A stretch of DNA of 33,486 nucleotides from an uncultured Pelagibacteraceae bacterium (GCA_902588255.1 CACIOK010000010.1:1-33486), one strand, 5' to 3'; positions 1 to 8,566 are shown, counted from the first letter of the stretch. Notes: generated by a model from the letters alone, not told the origin. Numbers and translations: made by a program.

Positions 1-1
1 A

Positions 2-187
2 GATAAAAAAATAAATATTTTAAGTTTTTTGATTGTTTTAATTATTTCTTTTGTCGCACTTATAATTTTAGCAGATACTTTTGAAAACTCGATTAAATTG
101 TTAATTCCTGGATTTGATTTAATTCTTAATAGCTTATATGAAATACTAAAAGATGTAGTATTATTTATTAAAGATTTATTTAATTAA
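2..187 (+). CDS. C-terminal end of a membrane protein (partial)
   Basis: An open frame enters from the left edge and gives 61 residues before a TAA; the start lies outside the window. What is visible is one strongly hydrophobic segment (about residues 8-24 of the fragment) followed by a tail rich in Ile, Leu and Phe with a few acidic and lysine residues, which could be an amphipathic membrane-associated helix. The stop lies 2 nt before the nhaA start, so the two are probably co-transcribed. The single membrane anchor near a C-terminus would suit the alphaproteobacterial zinc-ribbon (MJ0042/DUF3426-like) proteins, but the diagnostic N-terminal cysteines are not in the window, so this is only a guess. 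Confidence 0.6.
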   Translation, partial: DKKINILSFLIVLIISFVALIILADTFENSIKLLIPGFDLILNSLYEILKDVVLFIKDLFN

Positions 188-189
188 TT

Positions 190-1362
190 ATGATTAATTA
201 TATTTCTAAACCATTTAAGTGGTTTTTTAAGTTAGAGGCAGCAAGTGGTCTTGTTCTATTGTTTGCTGCAATAATAGCATTAGTAGTTAGTAACTCAAAT
301 TTATCCAATTTATATTTTTCAACTTTAAACAAATACTTATTTATTGGAATTAATAATTTTGGATTAAAACTTTCTATAATTCATTGGATAAATGATGGTT
401 TAATGGCAATTTTCTTTTTCTTTGTTACTTTGGAAATTAAAAGGGAGTTTTTGCAAGGCGAACTTTCAAATATGAAACAAGCATTATTACCAATAATCGC
501 AGCTGTTGGTGGAATGCTAATACCAGCATTATTTTATGTATTTATTAACTGGGGTGATAGCGAAACGCTTAATGGATGGGCAATACCCTCTGCTACAGAT
601 ATTGCATTTTCATTGGGTGTTCTTTCATTGCTAGGAAAAAGAGTTCCTTTATCTTTAAAAGTTTTTTTAACGGCTCTAGCAATTATTGATGATTTGGGTG
701 CAATTTTAATAATTGCTATTTTTTACTCCGGTGATTTAAATATTAAATATTTAGCACTAATGGCTTTAGCTTTTATAATTTTATTAATTATAAATAAATT
801 TAATATAAAAAAATTTTTACCTTACTTGCTAATAGGAATATTTCTTTGGGATTTTACTCATAACTCTGGAATTCATGCGACAATAGCTGGAGTTTTACTG
901 GCTATGACTATACCTCACAGAAAAAAAGAAAAAGATTATTCTTTATTAATAAAGATTGAGCATGCAATAAGTCCATATGTGGCCTTTGCGATAATGCCGT
1001 TATTTGCGTTTGCAAATGCAGGTGTGTCTTTAGATGGGCTTTCATTTTCGTCTTTACTTGATAAAGTTCCTTTAGGTATATTGGTTGGATTGTTTTTTGG
1101 TAAACAATTAGGTGTTTTTGTATTTTCCTATATTTCTATAAAACTAAAAATTGCACAAATGCCTAACAACTCAAACTGGTATAACTTCTATGGAGTTGGA
1201 GTTTTAACTGGAATAGGTTTTACTATGAGTCTTTTTGTTGGAAATTTAGCTTTCGTTGAAAATGTCCAGTACATGGATGGAGTAAAAATTGGAGTTTTAA
1301 CTGGGTCATTATTATCCACTTTAACTGGATACTTCCTGATATTACTTACACCAAATAAATAA
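190..1362 (+). CDS. nhaA: Na+/H+ antiporter NhaA
   Basis: Inner-membrane antiporter that expels Na+ (or Li+) in exchange for protons, serving pH and sodium homeostasis; in a marine cell it would work with the sodium gradient. The 390 residues match the usual NhaA length and are almost entirely membrane helices. The family's functional residues are present: ATDIAFSLG with D137 (E. coli D133), the paired aspartates D167-D168 in AIIDDLGA (E. coli D163/D164) and K305 in FFGKQLG (E. coli K300). The ATG start lies 2 nt after the preceding stop; no separate promoter is visible. The glutathione peroxidase gene starts 8 nt after its stop, so the three plus-strand genes are probably one transcript. Confidence 0.96.
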   Translation: MINYISKPFKWFFKLEAASGLVLLFAAIIALVVSNSNLSNLYFSTLNKYLFIGINNFGLKLSIIHWINDGLMAIFFFFVTLEIKREFLQGELSNMKQALLPIIAAVGGMLIPALFYVFINWGDSETLNGWAIPSATDIAFSLGVLSLLGKRVPLSLKVFLTALAIIDDLGAILIIAIFYSGDLNIKYLALMALAFIILLIINKFNIKKFLPYLLIGIFLWDFTHNSGIHATIAGVLLAMTIPHRKKEKDYSLLIKIEHAISPYVAFAIMPLFAFANAGVSLDGLSFSSLLDKVPLGILVGLFFGKQLGVFVFSYISIKLKIAQMPNNSNWYNFYGVGVLTGIGFTMSLFVGNLAFVENVQYMDGVKIGVLTGSLLSTLTGYFLILLTPNK

Positions 1363-1370
1363 TAACATTA

Positions 1371-1919
1371 ATGAAGAAAATAATTGTTCTAACAATAACT
1401 ATATTTATGATTTTTTTTAAAAACTATGCTTCAGCCAATTATAACAAGTTAATTTATGATTTTGAAATAAATTCAATAACTGGAGAAATTATAAATTTTT
1501 CTGATTATCAAAATAAAGCAATTCTTCTTGTAAATGTTGCTAGTTACTGTGGCTTTACAAAACAATATGCTGATTTACAAAAACTTTGGGAACTTTATCG
1601 AGATAAAGGCTTTGTTGTTATTGGAGTTCCTTCTAATTCCTTTAAACAGGAGAAGAATAGTGAAAAAGAGGTAAAAAATTTTTGTGAGGTTAATTTTAAT
1701 ATTAACTTCCCTTTAACCTCAATTTACGAGGTTAAGGGTGATAATGCTCACGAAATTTATAAATGGGCAAAGAAAAATTATGGAAACTCAGCTGTCCCTA
1801 AATGGAATTTTCATAAAATTTTAATAGATAAGGATGGTAAAGTTATTGATACATTTGTGTCTTTCACTAATCCAATGTCAAATAAGATAACAAGTGCAAT
1901 TGAAAAGCTTCTTAATTAA
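1371..1919 (+). CDS. Glutathione peroxidase family protein, exported
   Basis: Thiol peroxidase of the GPx family (BtuE/BsaA-like) that reduces hydrogen peroxide and organic hydroperoxides. Residues 1-22 form a signal peptide (KK, hydrophobic stretch, then a small-residue region ASA), so the enzyme probably acts in the periplasm. The catalytic set is present: peroxidatic C60 in NVASYCGFT (cysteine, not selenocysteine), Q93 in FKQE, and W145-N146 in KWNF. A further cysteine, C105 in VKNFCEVNF, sits where the resolving cysteine of thioredoxin-dependent GPx proteins lies, which argues for thioredoxin-type rather than glutathione recycling (inference). The gene follows nhaA by 8 nt. Its stop codon overlaps the convergent epimerase gene within the palindrome TTAATTAA. 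Confidence 0.93.
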   Translation: MKKIIVLTITIFMIFFKNYASANYNKLIYDFEINSITGEIINFSDYQNKAILLVNVASYCGFTKQYADLQKLWELYRDKGFVVIGVPSNSFKQEKNSEKEVKNFCEVNFNINFPLTSIYEVKGDNAHEIYKWAKKNYGNSAVPKWNFHKILIDKDGKVIDTFVSFTNPMSNKITSAIEKLLN

Positions 1920-2796
1920 TTTTTTTCGTAAAATTTTCTATATAAGTTTTTAGATTTATTTTACCAAAATATTTATAAACTTTATTAGACAAATTCATAT
2001 TCGTTAATGCAGAAGCATATCTTTCGCCAGGACGTTTTGAAAGAAACTTGATTTTAGAATTAAACATTTTAGCAACTTCCAAAATAGAATAAGTTTTATG
2101 ATTTGCTATACTATAATGTCTACATAAATTTTTTTTCCATGCAATGTAACATATCTCTACAGTATCATTTATATGGGTAAACCTTCTAGTTTGATTTCCT
2201 GGTCTAACAACTGGTAACGGTTTATTTTTTCTGTAACAACTTTCAAAAATACCAATTACTGTAGCCATTTTTCCTTCACAAATCTGATTTGGCCCATATA
2301 CATTATAAAAATAAATAACCTCATATCTAAATTTAAACCATTTCTTTAGATTTTCCAAAAGTTCAAGATTTTTTGATTTTGTGAAAGCATAAGGAGACAA
2401 ATTTCTATCATTACCTTTATTGCCAAGACTGGCAGAAGTCGCAGAATATATAAGTTTAATTTTGTTTTTTAAGCAAAAATTAAATACTTCATTGCTACCT
2501 ACAGTATTTGAACTAATACATTCGTTCATTTTTAAAAAACTTTGATAAATTCTAGCAAACTCTCCAAAGTGGAAAATTGAAACAATCTTACTTGGATTAT
2601 TTAATAATTTAAAAATATTTTTTGTCTCACCCTTTATATATTTCACTCTACTTGATTTAACATGGTTTTTTTTAGAACCAGATGAATAATTATCTATACT
2701 AATTAACTTATATTTTGTTTTTTTTAATAATAAATCTATTAGATTACTGCCAACAAATCCTGCACCACCAGTTACAACTATAACATTTTTTTTCAT
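1912..2796 (-). CDS. NAD-dependent sugar-nucleotide epimerase/dehydratase (GalE-like SDR)
   Basis: Extended short-chain dehydrogenase acting on nucleotide sugars, most like UDP-glucose 4-epimerases. The Rossmann glycine motif TGGAGFVG is at residues 9-16, D35 or nearby in SIDNYSSG binds the NAD ribose, and the catalytic pattern shows as SATSAS followed by YAFTK (Tyr-x3-Lys). A GNQTRRFTHINDTVE segment corresponds to the sugar-binding part of GalE-type enzymes. At 294 residues it is shorter than GalE (about 330). The ATG directly follows the TAA of the MBL hydrolase gene (TAAATG), so it is probably translated from the same mRNA. The substrate cannot be told from sequence; a role in surface polysaccharide synthesis is inferred from the family. 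It looks like an addition at the end of a housekeeping operon. Confidence 0.85.
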   Translation of the reverse strand: MKKNVIVVTGGAGFVGSNLIDLLLKKTKYKLISIDNYSSGSKKNHVKSSRVKYIKGETKNIFKLLNNPSKIVSIFHFGEFARIYQSFLKMNECISSNTVGSNEVFNFCLKNKIKLIYSATSASLGNKGNDRNLSPYAFTKSKNLELLENLKKWFKFRYEVIYFYNVYGPNQICEGKMATVIGIFESCYRKNKPLPVVRPGNQTRRFTHINDTVEICYIAWKKNLCRHYSIANHKTYSILEVAKMFNSKIKFLSKRPGERYASALTNMNLSNKVYKYFGKINLKTYIENFTKKIN

Positions 2797-3570
2797 TTAG
2801 ATATAAAAAGATAAACCATCATAAGCAGGTATTACATTCTTCGGTAGAATTTTCAATAAATAATTATAATCTAAATCTGAATGCAAATTTGTTAGGATTG
2901 TTTTTTTTGGTTTAATTATTTCAATCAAAGTTAGTACTTGTTTTAAATGAAAATGTGAGGGATGAGGAGAAATTCTTAAACAATCAACTACAAAATATTT
3001 AAGTTTATAAAAATGTTTAAGATCTTGTTTATATATTTCATTTACATCGCTCGCATAAGCACATTTATCATTAATAATAAAAGCCAAACAATTAATTCTA
3101 CCATGTCTTACTTCTATAGACTTAATCGTTATCTTATTTTCACTATTATTAAACGAAAGCTTTTTTTTTAAATGTTTTAAATTCAAAATAGCTGGATAAT
3201 CTTTTTTATCAACAAAACAATAAGAAAAAAACTTTTTTAAATATTTTTTTGTAAATAAATTTGTATAAACATCAATTTTTTTTTTATTTTTTAAATAAAA
3301 TATTCTTAAGTCATTAATTCCATGAGTTTGATCGGCATGACCATGACTATAAAAAACTTTATCCACATTTTTTACCTTTTCTCTCAATAATTGGCTTCTT
3401 AAATCGGGCGATGTATCAAGCAAAATTGTGCAATTTTTACTTGAAATTAAAGCTGAACATCTTGTTCTATTGTTTTTTTTTTCTAAAGGATTGCAATTTC
3501 CCCAAAACCCATCTGCTCTAGGGACACCCATTGAACTACCACATCCTAAAATAGTGAATTTGATATTCAT
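2797..3570 (-). CDS. MBL-fold metallohydrolase (PhnP-like)
   Basis: Metallo-beta-lactamase-fold hydrolase of the group that usually follows tatD in Alphaproteobacteria; relatives include the phosphodiesterase PhnP, but the substrate here is unknown. The N-terminus has the group's GCGSSMGVPR and a Cys-containing loop (GNCNP). The metal motif reads SHGHADQTHG (H76, H78, D80, Q81), so the histidine that normally follows the aspartate is a glutamine. Further metal-ligand candidates are the His in VRHG, the Asp in ASDVN and the His in NLHSD near the C-terminus. Its ATG overlaps the tatD stop by one base (TAATG), a translational-coupling arrangement. 257 residues, usual length. Confidence 0.85.
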   Translation of the reverse strand: MNIKFTILGCGSSMGVPRADGFWGNCNPLEKKNNRTRCSALISSKNCTILLDTSPDLRSQLLREKVKNVDKVFYSHGHADQTHGINDLRIFYLKNKKKIDVYTNLFTKKYLKKFFSYCFVDKKDYPAILNLKHLKKKLSFNNSENKITIKSIEVRHGRINCLAFIINDKCAYASDVNEIYKQDLKHFYKLKYFVVDCLRISPHPSHFHLKQVLTLIEIIKPKKTILTNLHSDLDYNYLLKILPKNVIPAYDGLSFYI

Positions 3571-4334
3571 TAGTTAAAAAATAATTTATTGAAATTATTG
3601 GTCGTTATTTTTTCTAACTCAGATGAGCTAATATCTATTATCTCTGATAATTTTTTAAGTGTATATTTAATATAAGATGGTTCATTTTTTTTTCCTCTCA
3701 TAGGAACTGGTGCTAAAAAAGGACTATCCGTTTCTATTAATAATTTTTCTTTAGGTATTTTCTTAAAAGTTGATTGTAAATCTAAACTATTTTTAAAAGT
3801 AATAATTCCACTAGCTGAAAAAAAAGCATCTAAAGTTAATAACTTTTGTGCAAGATTTGAAGAACCTGTAAAACAATGCATTAAGATTTTCATTTTTTTT
3901 TTCTTATGGTATCTATTTAAAATTTCGAATGTCTCGTCTTCTGCGTTTCTTGAATGAACAACAAGAGGTATATTTAAGTCAATTGATGCTTCGATGTGAT
4001 TTATAAAGCTTTTAATTTGTGAATTTTTATCACTATTATTGTAGTAAAAATCTAAACCTGTTTCACCAACACCTATAATTTTTTCATGATTCTTTATTGG
4101 TTTTACAATTTCCTCGGTCTTGAGTATATTGCCACTTGTTTCATGAGGATGAATACCAAAAGTTCCATAGATAATCTTATCCTTTTTAACTATATTAATA
4201 ATGTTTTTAAAACTTTCAACTGTAGTGCATATAGTCAAAACTTTTTCTACACCTTCCCGTTTACAATTTAAAATTACATCATTTAAATTTTCAAAAAGTG
4301 GTTCGTGATCTAAATGACAATGTGAATCAATCAT
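3570..4334 (-). CDS. tatD: TatD family metal-dependent deoxyribonuclease/hydrolase
   Basis: TIM-barrel metallohydrolase of the TatD/YcfH family, with DNase or 3'-exonuclease activity in characterised members. From the ATG at 4334 (254 residues) the metal ligands are visible: DSHCHLD (H5, H7), GVGETGLD (E91), VVHSRNA (H127), MHCFTGS (H153) and ETDSPFLAP (D203). A TTG three codons upstream would also be in frame, but the ATG puts MIDSHCH at the N-terminus as is usual and gives the 8-nt ATGATTGA overlap with metG seen at other junctions here. Despite the name, TatD is not part of the Tat translocase. It lies between metG and the MBL hydrolase as in other Alphaproteobacteria. Confidence 0.93.
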   Translation of the reverse strand: MIDSHCHLDHEPLFENLNDVILNCKREGVEKVLTICTTVESFKNIINIVKKDKIIYGTFGIHPHETSGNILKTEEIVKPIKNHEKIIGVGETGLDFYYNNSDKNSQIKSFINHIEASIDLNIPLVVHSRNAEDETFEILNRYHKKKKMKILMHCFTGSSNLAQKLLTLDAFFSASGIITFKNSLDLQSTFKKIPKEKLLIETDSPFLAPVPMRGKKNEPSYIKYTLKKLSEIIDISSSELEKITTNNFNKLFFN

Positions 4335-5865
4335 TTTTTTCAATTTTTTTAAATAAGATGCTCATTCTATTTATTTTTTTACCATATTTTAAATAATTAT
4401 TATTTCTAATACTTTTAAATTCAATTTCATTTTCTTTAATTTCAAACACTTTTAATACTTTAAGAGCACTAGCAGGAATAATTGGGTAAAGTAAAATAGT
4501 AATTTTTCTAATTAGTTCCAATGAAACATATATTATTGTATTTAATCTAATAATTTCATCTTTCTTTTTCCAAGGCTCTTCATCATTAAAATATTTATTT
4601 GCTGCAAATAAACGTTCTAAAATATAATTAATGTAAGAATTAATATCCTGATCATCAATGTAATCTAATAAATTCTGATAACTATTATTAAAATTTTCTA
4701 AAATAGCTAAATCTTCATTGGTAAATTCAATTTTATTAGGAATTTGAGAATCTAGATTTTTTTCAATAAAAGCCATTACCCTTTGACAAAGATTTCCATA
4801 ATTATTTGCTAAATCACTATTAATGCACTTTTCTAATTTTTCTTGCGAAATATTGCCATCGTTGCCAAATGAAACTTCTTTAATTAGGTAATATCTTAAT
4901 GGATCTAAGCCATATTCTTTAATGATTTCTATAGGATCTAAAATATTTCCTTTGGATTTAGACATCTTTTCTTCTCCGGATAAAATCCACCCGTGACCAT
5001 AAACTCTTTTAGGTAGAGGTATATTTGCAGCCAAAAGAAATGCGGGCCAGTAAACTGCATGAAATCTTAAAATATCCTTACCAATTAAATGAAGTGATGC
5101 TGGCCAAAAATCTTTAAAAAGTTTATCTTTTACATCGGGATAATTTAAAGCACTTAAGTAGTTTGTTAATGCATCAAGCCACACATATATAACATGTTGA
5201 TCATTTGATGGAACTTTAATGCCCCAAGAAAAAGATTTTCTACTAACTGATAAATCTTTTAAACCACTTTTAACAAAACTTATAACTTCATTTCTTCTGC
5301 TTTCAGGTAAAATAAATTTTGGATTTTCATCATAAAACTTGAGAAGTGGTTTTTCCCATTTAGAGAGTTTAAAAAAAAAAGACTCTTCCTCGACCCATTC
5401 AACTTGAGAGCTTGAAATTTTTGACTTTCTAACACCATCAATATTTTCAACTTCATCATCGGTGTAAAATGCTTCATCTGAAACAGAATACCATCCTGAG
5501 TATTTTGATAAATAAATTTCATTTTTCTTTTCGAGAATATTCCATAAATTTTGAACTGACTTAAAATGCCTTTCTTCTGTCGTTCTTATGAAATCATTAT
5601 TGGTTAAATTAAGAGTTTTAGATAATTCTCTAAATGTAATACTAATTTCATCACAAAAATCTTTTGGATTCATCCCCTTCTTTTCAGCAGCTCTTTGGAT
5701 TTTCAATCCATGTTCATCAGTTCCTGTTAAAAAGAAAACGTTTGAACCTTGAATTTTTTTACTACGTGCAAAAAAATCTGCAATAATACTTGAATAAGCA
5801 TGGCCCATATGAGGTTTTGCAGAAGGATAATATATAGGCGTAGTTATATAAAAATTTTTATTCAT
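4327..5865 (-). CDS. metG: Methionyl-tRNA synthetase
   Basis: Class I aminoacyl-tRNA synthetase charging tRNA-Met in the cytoplasm. The Rossmann domain carries the HIGH motif as HMGH (residues 19-22) and the KMSKS loop as KMSKS (300-304). The connective-peptide region (about 115-165, SGWYSVSDEAFYTDDE) lacks the CxxC zinc knuckles of the E. coli form, as in the shorter bacterial MetRS type, and the protein ends after the helical anticodon-binding domain at residue 512 without the C-terminal tRNA-binding/dimerisation domain. The gene overlaps holB upstream by 8 nt (ATGAATAA) and tatD downstream by 8 nt (ATGATTGA), so the three are probably translationally coupled. Confidence 0.97.
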   Translation of the reverse strand: MNKNFYITTPIYYPSAKPHMGHAYSSIIADFFARSKKIQGSNVFFLTGTDEHGLKIQRAAEKKGMNPKDFCDEISITFRELSKTLNLTNNDFIRTTEERHFKSVQNLWNILEKKNEIYLSKYSGWYSVSDEAFYTDDEVENIDGVRKSKISSSQVEWVEEESFFFKLSKWEKPLLKFYDENPKFILPESRRNEVISFVKSGLKDLSVSRKSFSWGIKVPSNDQHVIYVWLDALTNYLSALNYPDVKDKLFKDFWPASLHLIGKDILRFHAVYWPAFLLAANIPLPKRVYGHGWILSGEEKMSKSKGNILDPIEIIKEYGLDPLRYYLIKEVSFGNDGNISQEKLEKCINSDLANNYGNLCQRVMAFIEKNLDSQIPNKIEFTNEDLAILENFNNSYQNLLDYIDDQDINSYINYILERLFAANKYFNDEEPWKKKDEIIRLNTIIYVSLELIRKITILLYPIIPASALKVLKVFEIKENEIEFKSIRNNNYLKYGKKINRMSILFKKIEKND

Positions 5866-6802
5866 TTAATATTTTAGTTTTAAATTCAATAAATAAATTT
5901 TCGTAATTTAAATTATATTTAATACAATTATAATTCATTTTAATAAACCTATTGTGCAACATATATATATTATCTTTGGTATTTGTTTTATTGAGTAGGT
6001 TTAAAAAATAATTTTGAATTATATTAAATATATATAACTTAATAAATTTATCTTTACTATAATAATTTTGATTTATCAATAAAAGAAGAAATTCCTTTAA
6101 AGAAATTTTTTTTAAATCAATATTATTATTTATTGAAAAATTAATAATATTTACTAGCTCACCTGGTGAAGCATAATAATTGATTAAATCTTCATTTAAG
6201 TAATCAAAAATATTTTTACCTAAAATTTTATTAGTTACATCTAAAGATTTATCGTAAGTTAGATTTAATTTAAAAACAATACATCTTGACTTAAGTGTGT
6301 CTAGAATTTTTTTTCTACTATCATGGATTAAAATAAAAAAAAGGTTTTCGTTAGGCTCTTCAACTATTTTTAATAATGCGTTAAGAGAGTTAGTGTTTAA
6401 ATTTTCAACATTATCAATTAAGACTAGTCTTGGTTTGTTATTAAAACTGGATTTATTGGCATAGCTTATCATTTCTCTTACCTGAGAAACATCAATACTT
6501 TTTTTATCATCTAGTAAATCTATGTTAAAAATATTTGGGTGTGACTGGTTTTCTATTAGCTTAAATGATCTATTTTGTTCATTAATGATAAAATCATTTA
6601 AATTATATGAACACATTTCATCTTTTGAAAAAATGTAATTGATAAAATGATATGCCAAAGTCGATTTACCTATTCCTTTAGGTCCCGAAAGCAATATTTT
6701 ATTGGATAGATTATTTTTTTCATAAAGTTGTATTAAAGTCTTCAAGTTAGAATGCAAACCATGTAATTGCTTTTGTAATTTTGGATTAATATTAATATTC
6801 AT
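5858..6802 (-). CDS. holB: DNA polymerase III subunit delta' (clamp loader)
   Basis: Clamp-loader subunit that helps place the sliding clamp on primed DNA. The AAA+ fold is recognisable: a P-loop GPKGIGKST at residues 40-48, a Walker B-like VLIDNVENL around 127-135, LNALLKIVEEP (about 140-150) and the SRC motif at 172-174 that contacts ATP bound to a neighbouring subunit. The N-terminal zinc knuckle of E. coli delta' is absent. The C-terminal collar domain is poorly conserved, as is normal. 314 residues. The gene starts within the tmk stop (ATGA, 4-nt overlap) and overlaps metG by 8 nt; tmk-holB-metG-tatD is a common alphaproteobacterial order and supports the call. Confidence 0.9.
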   Translation of the reverse strand: MNININPKLQKQLHGLHSNLKTLIQLYEKNNLSNKILLSGPKGIGKSTLAYHFINYIFSKDEMCSYNLNDFIINEQNRSFKLIENQSHPNIFNIDLLDDKKSIDVSQVREMISYANKSSFNNKPRLVLIDNVENLNTNSLNALLKIVEEPNENLFFILIHDSRKKILDTLKSRCIVFKLNLTYDKSLDVTNKILGKNIFDYLNEDLINYYASPGELVNIINFSINNNIDLKKISLKEFLLLLINQNYYSKDKFIKLYIFNIIQNYFLNLLNKTNTKDNIYMLHNRFIKMNYNCIKYNLNYENLFIEFKTKILNE

Positions 6803-7416
6803 TTAAGTAATTTATCAACCTCTGCTATTATTTTTTCTTTATTTTCTGATATTGGCTTATTTGAATCAATAACTACATATTTATTTTTTTTTTTATTTAG
6901 TATTTTAATATAGCCATTTTGGATTTTTTTATAAAAATCAATATTAAATTTATCATAACGATTTAGATTTTTACGCTTTGAAAGTCTTAAACGTAAGTTT
7001 TTAGGGCTTACTAAGTTTAAAAAAGTTACACTAATTTTAATATTTTTAATTAAAAAGTTATTTATTAGATTGATAAATTGATAATCGATACCCATACCAT
7101 AGTGTTGATATGCAACAGTTGAATCAATAAATCTATCTAATAAAATCAATTTTTTACCATAATTTTTTTTGATTAAATTTTCTAAATTTTCGTTTCTTGC
7201 TGCAAGATATAATAATAAGTCTGTCACTTTGTGTAAGTTTGATTTATTATTTAGTATTAATTTTCTTATTTTTTCTGAACCTTTATTTCCACCAGGCTCT
7301 CTTAATTTAATGAATTTAACTTTTCTTTTTTTTAAATACTTGGCTAAGTAGTTAATGTGGAGTGTTTTTCCAGATCCTTCTATGCCTTCAAAGACTATTA
7401 TGGGTTTTTTAAACAT
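6799..7416 (-). CDS. tmk: Thymidylate kinase
   Basis: Phosphorylates dTMP to dTDP for DNA synthesis. With the ATG at 7416 the protein has 205 residues. The P-loop EGIEGSGKT lies at residues 10-18, LREPGGN follows as the dTMP-binding motif, DRFIDST carries the DR(Y/F) motif, and RLSKRKNLNRYD is the LID region. The first possible start, a GTG one codon upstream, is less likely because the ATG gives an 8-nt ATGTTTAA overlap with the dac stop, the form shared by neighbouring junctions. The 3' end overlaps holB by ATGA. One tract of 11 adenines (coding strand; 6884-6894) encodes a lysine run near the C-terminus. Confidence 0.95.
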   Translation of the reverse strand: MFKKPIIVFEGIEGSGKTLHINYLAKYLKKRKVKFIKLREPGGNKGSEKIRKLILNNKSNLHKVTDLLLYLAARNENLENLIKKNYGKKLILLDRFIDSTVAYQHYGMGIDYQFINLINNFLIKNIKISVTFLNLVSPKNLRLRLSKRKNLNRYDKFNIDFYKKIQNGYIKILNKKKNKYVVIDSNKPISENKEKIIAEVDKLLK

Positions 7417-8566
7417 CACCCCATATTAAATAGTTAATTGATTTAATTAATCTGGAAAAAATATTTACTTTTTTTACATCCTCAAATGCTAAAACCTTAT
7501 ATTCATTTAGTAACTCATCCTTGTAAAAAACTTTCATTGTACCAACTATATCATTTTTTTTAATTGGAGCCTCTATTGGTCCATTATATTCAATAATTGT
7601 CTTGATATATCTCTTTCTAGCCTTGGGTATTGTTTTATATACATCCTGGTTAACATAAGTTTTAACTTTCTTTTTATACCCTAACCAAACATCAAGATCA
7701 GCTATAGGTATATTTTTCTTTGTAATTTCTATTAAATCAAAATTATTCATGCCCCAATTTAATAACTTGGCTGACTCTCTTGATCTATCACTTTTTGTTT
7801 TAAATCCACTTCCAACACCAATAAGTCTTCGATTTTTTTTTTTAACTGAAGATGCTAAAGAATATCTCTCAACAGCTAGATATCCAGTTTTTATACCATC
7901 AGCACCCATTTTTTTATACAAAAGTGGATTTCTGTTTCCCTGTGTAATTGGATCACCCCCTGTTCTGTCCCAGGTAAATTCTTTATCTTTATAGTATTCA
8001 TAATATGTAGGATAATTTTCTATAAGGTATCTAGACATTATTAAAATATCTCTAACAGTTGAATAGTTGTCAGGATCATTAATTCCTGAAGAATTAGAAA
8101 AATTTGTATTAACCATTCCAATTTCTTTAGCCTTAAGCGTCATAAGCATTGCAAATTGTTCCTCCGAACCAGCTATACCTTCGGCTAGAGCAACACAAGC
8201 ATCGTTACCTGACGCAATAATTATTCCCTTTAATAAATTTTCAACTGAAACTTCATCATTAACCATTATAAACATTGATGAATATCCTGATTGAGATAAA
8301 CGCCAAGCATTTTCTGAAACCATAAATTTATCATCTAAGCTTAAATCTCCTTTTTCTATTAAATCAAAAGCTATTATTGATGTCATAATTTTTGTCATGG
8401 ATGCGGGATAAATTTCACTATCCGCATCTTTCTCAAATAATATCTCTCCTGAAGAATAATCCTGAAGAATTGCAGTTCTAGCTTTAATGTCAAATTTTGC
8501 GTTCGCAGTATTTATAATTAATAAGTTTACTAAAATAGTAACAATATAGAAAAGTTTTTTAATCAT
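7409..8566 (-). CDS. D-alanyl-D-alanine carboxypeptidase (class C PBP, DacA/DacC type)
   Basis: Periplasmic serine DD-carboxypeptidase that removes the terminal D-Ala of peptidoglycan stem peptides. A signal peptide ends at ANA before K24. The three penicillin-binding motifs are complete: SMTK at residues 56-59 (nucleophile S56), SGN at 119-121 and KTG at 226-228. The last 130 residues fit the PBP5 C-terminal beta domain and end in a hydrophobic stretch (FSRLIKSINYLIW) likely to anchor the enzyme to the inner membrane's outer face. 385 residues, normal length. It overlaps the RlpA-like gene by ATGATTAA and tmk by ATGTTTAA. Its neighbours upstream also act on the cell wall. Confidence 0.95.
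   Translation of the reverse strand: MIKKLFYIVTILVNLLIINTANAKFDIKARTAILQDYSSGEILFEKDADSEIYPASMTKIMTSIIAFDLIEKGDLSLDDKFMVSENAWRLSQSGYSSMFIMVNDEVSVENLLKGIIIASGNDACVALAEGIAGSEEQFAMLMTLKAKEIGMVNTNFSNSSGINDPDNYSTVRDILIMSRYLIENYPTYYEYYKDKEFTWDRTGGDPITQGNRNPLLYKKMGADGIKTGYLAVERYSLASSVKKKNRRLIGVGSGFKTKSDRSRESAKLLNWGMNNFDLIEITKKNIPIADLDVWLGYKKKVKTYVNQDVYKTIPKARKRYIKTIIEYNGPIEAPIKKNDIVGTMKVFYKDELLNEYKVLAFEDVKKVNIFSRLIKSINYLIWGDV

Noticed and set aside
4086-4271. Open frame of 61 residues opposite tatD and similar 60-135-residue frames opposite gyrA, dac, recG and uvrA
   Set aside because: They lie wholly inside clearly identified genes on the other strand, have no recognisable domains and arise readily in AT-rich DNA.
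3570-4334. TatD as part of the Tat translocase encoded at 28189-29385
   Set aside because: TatD proteins are soluble nucleases; the name is historical, and the gene lies in an unrelated operon 24 kb away.
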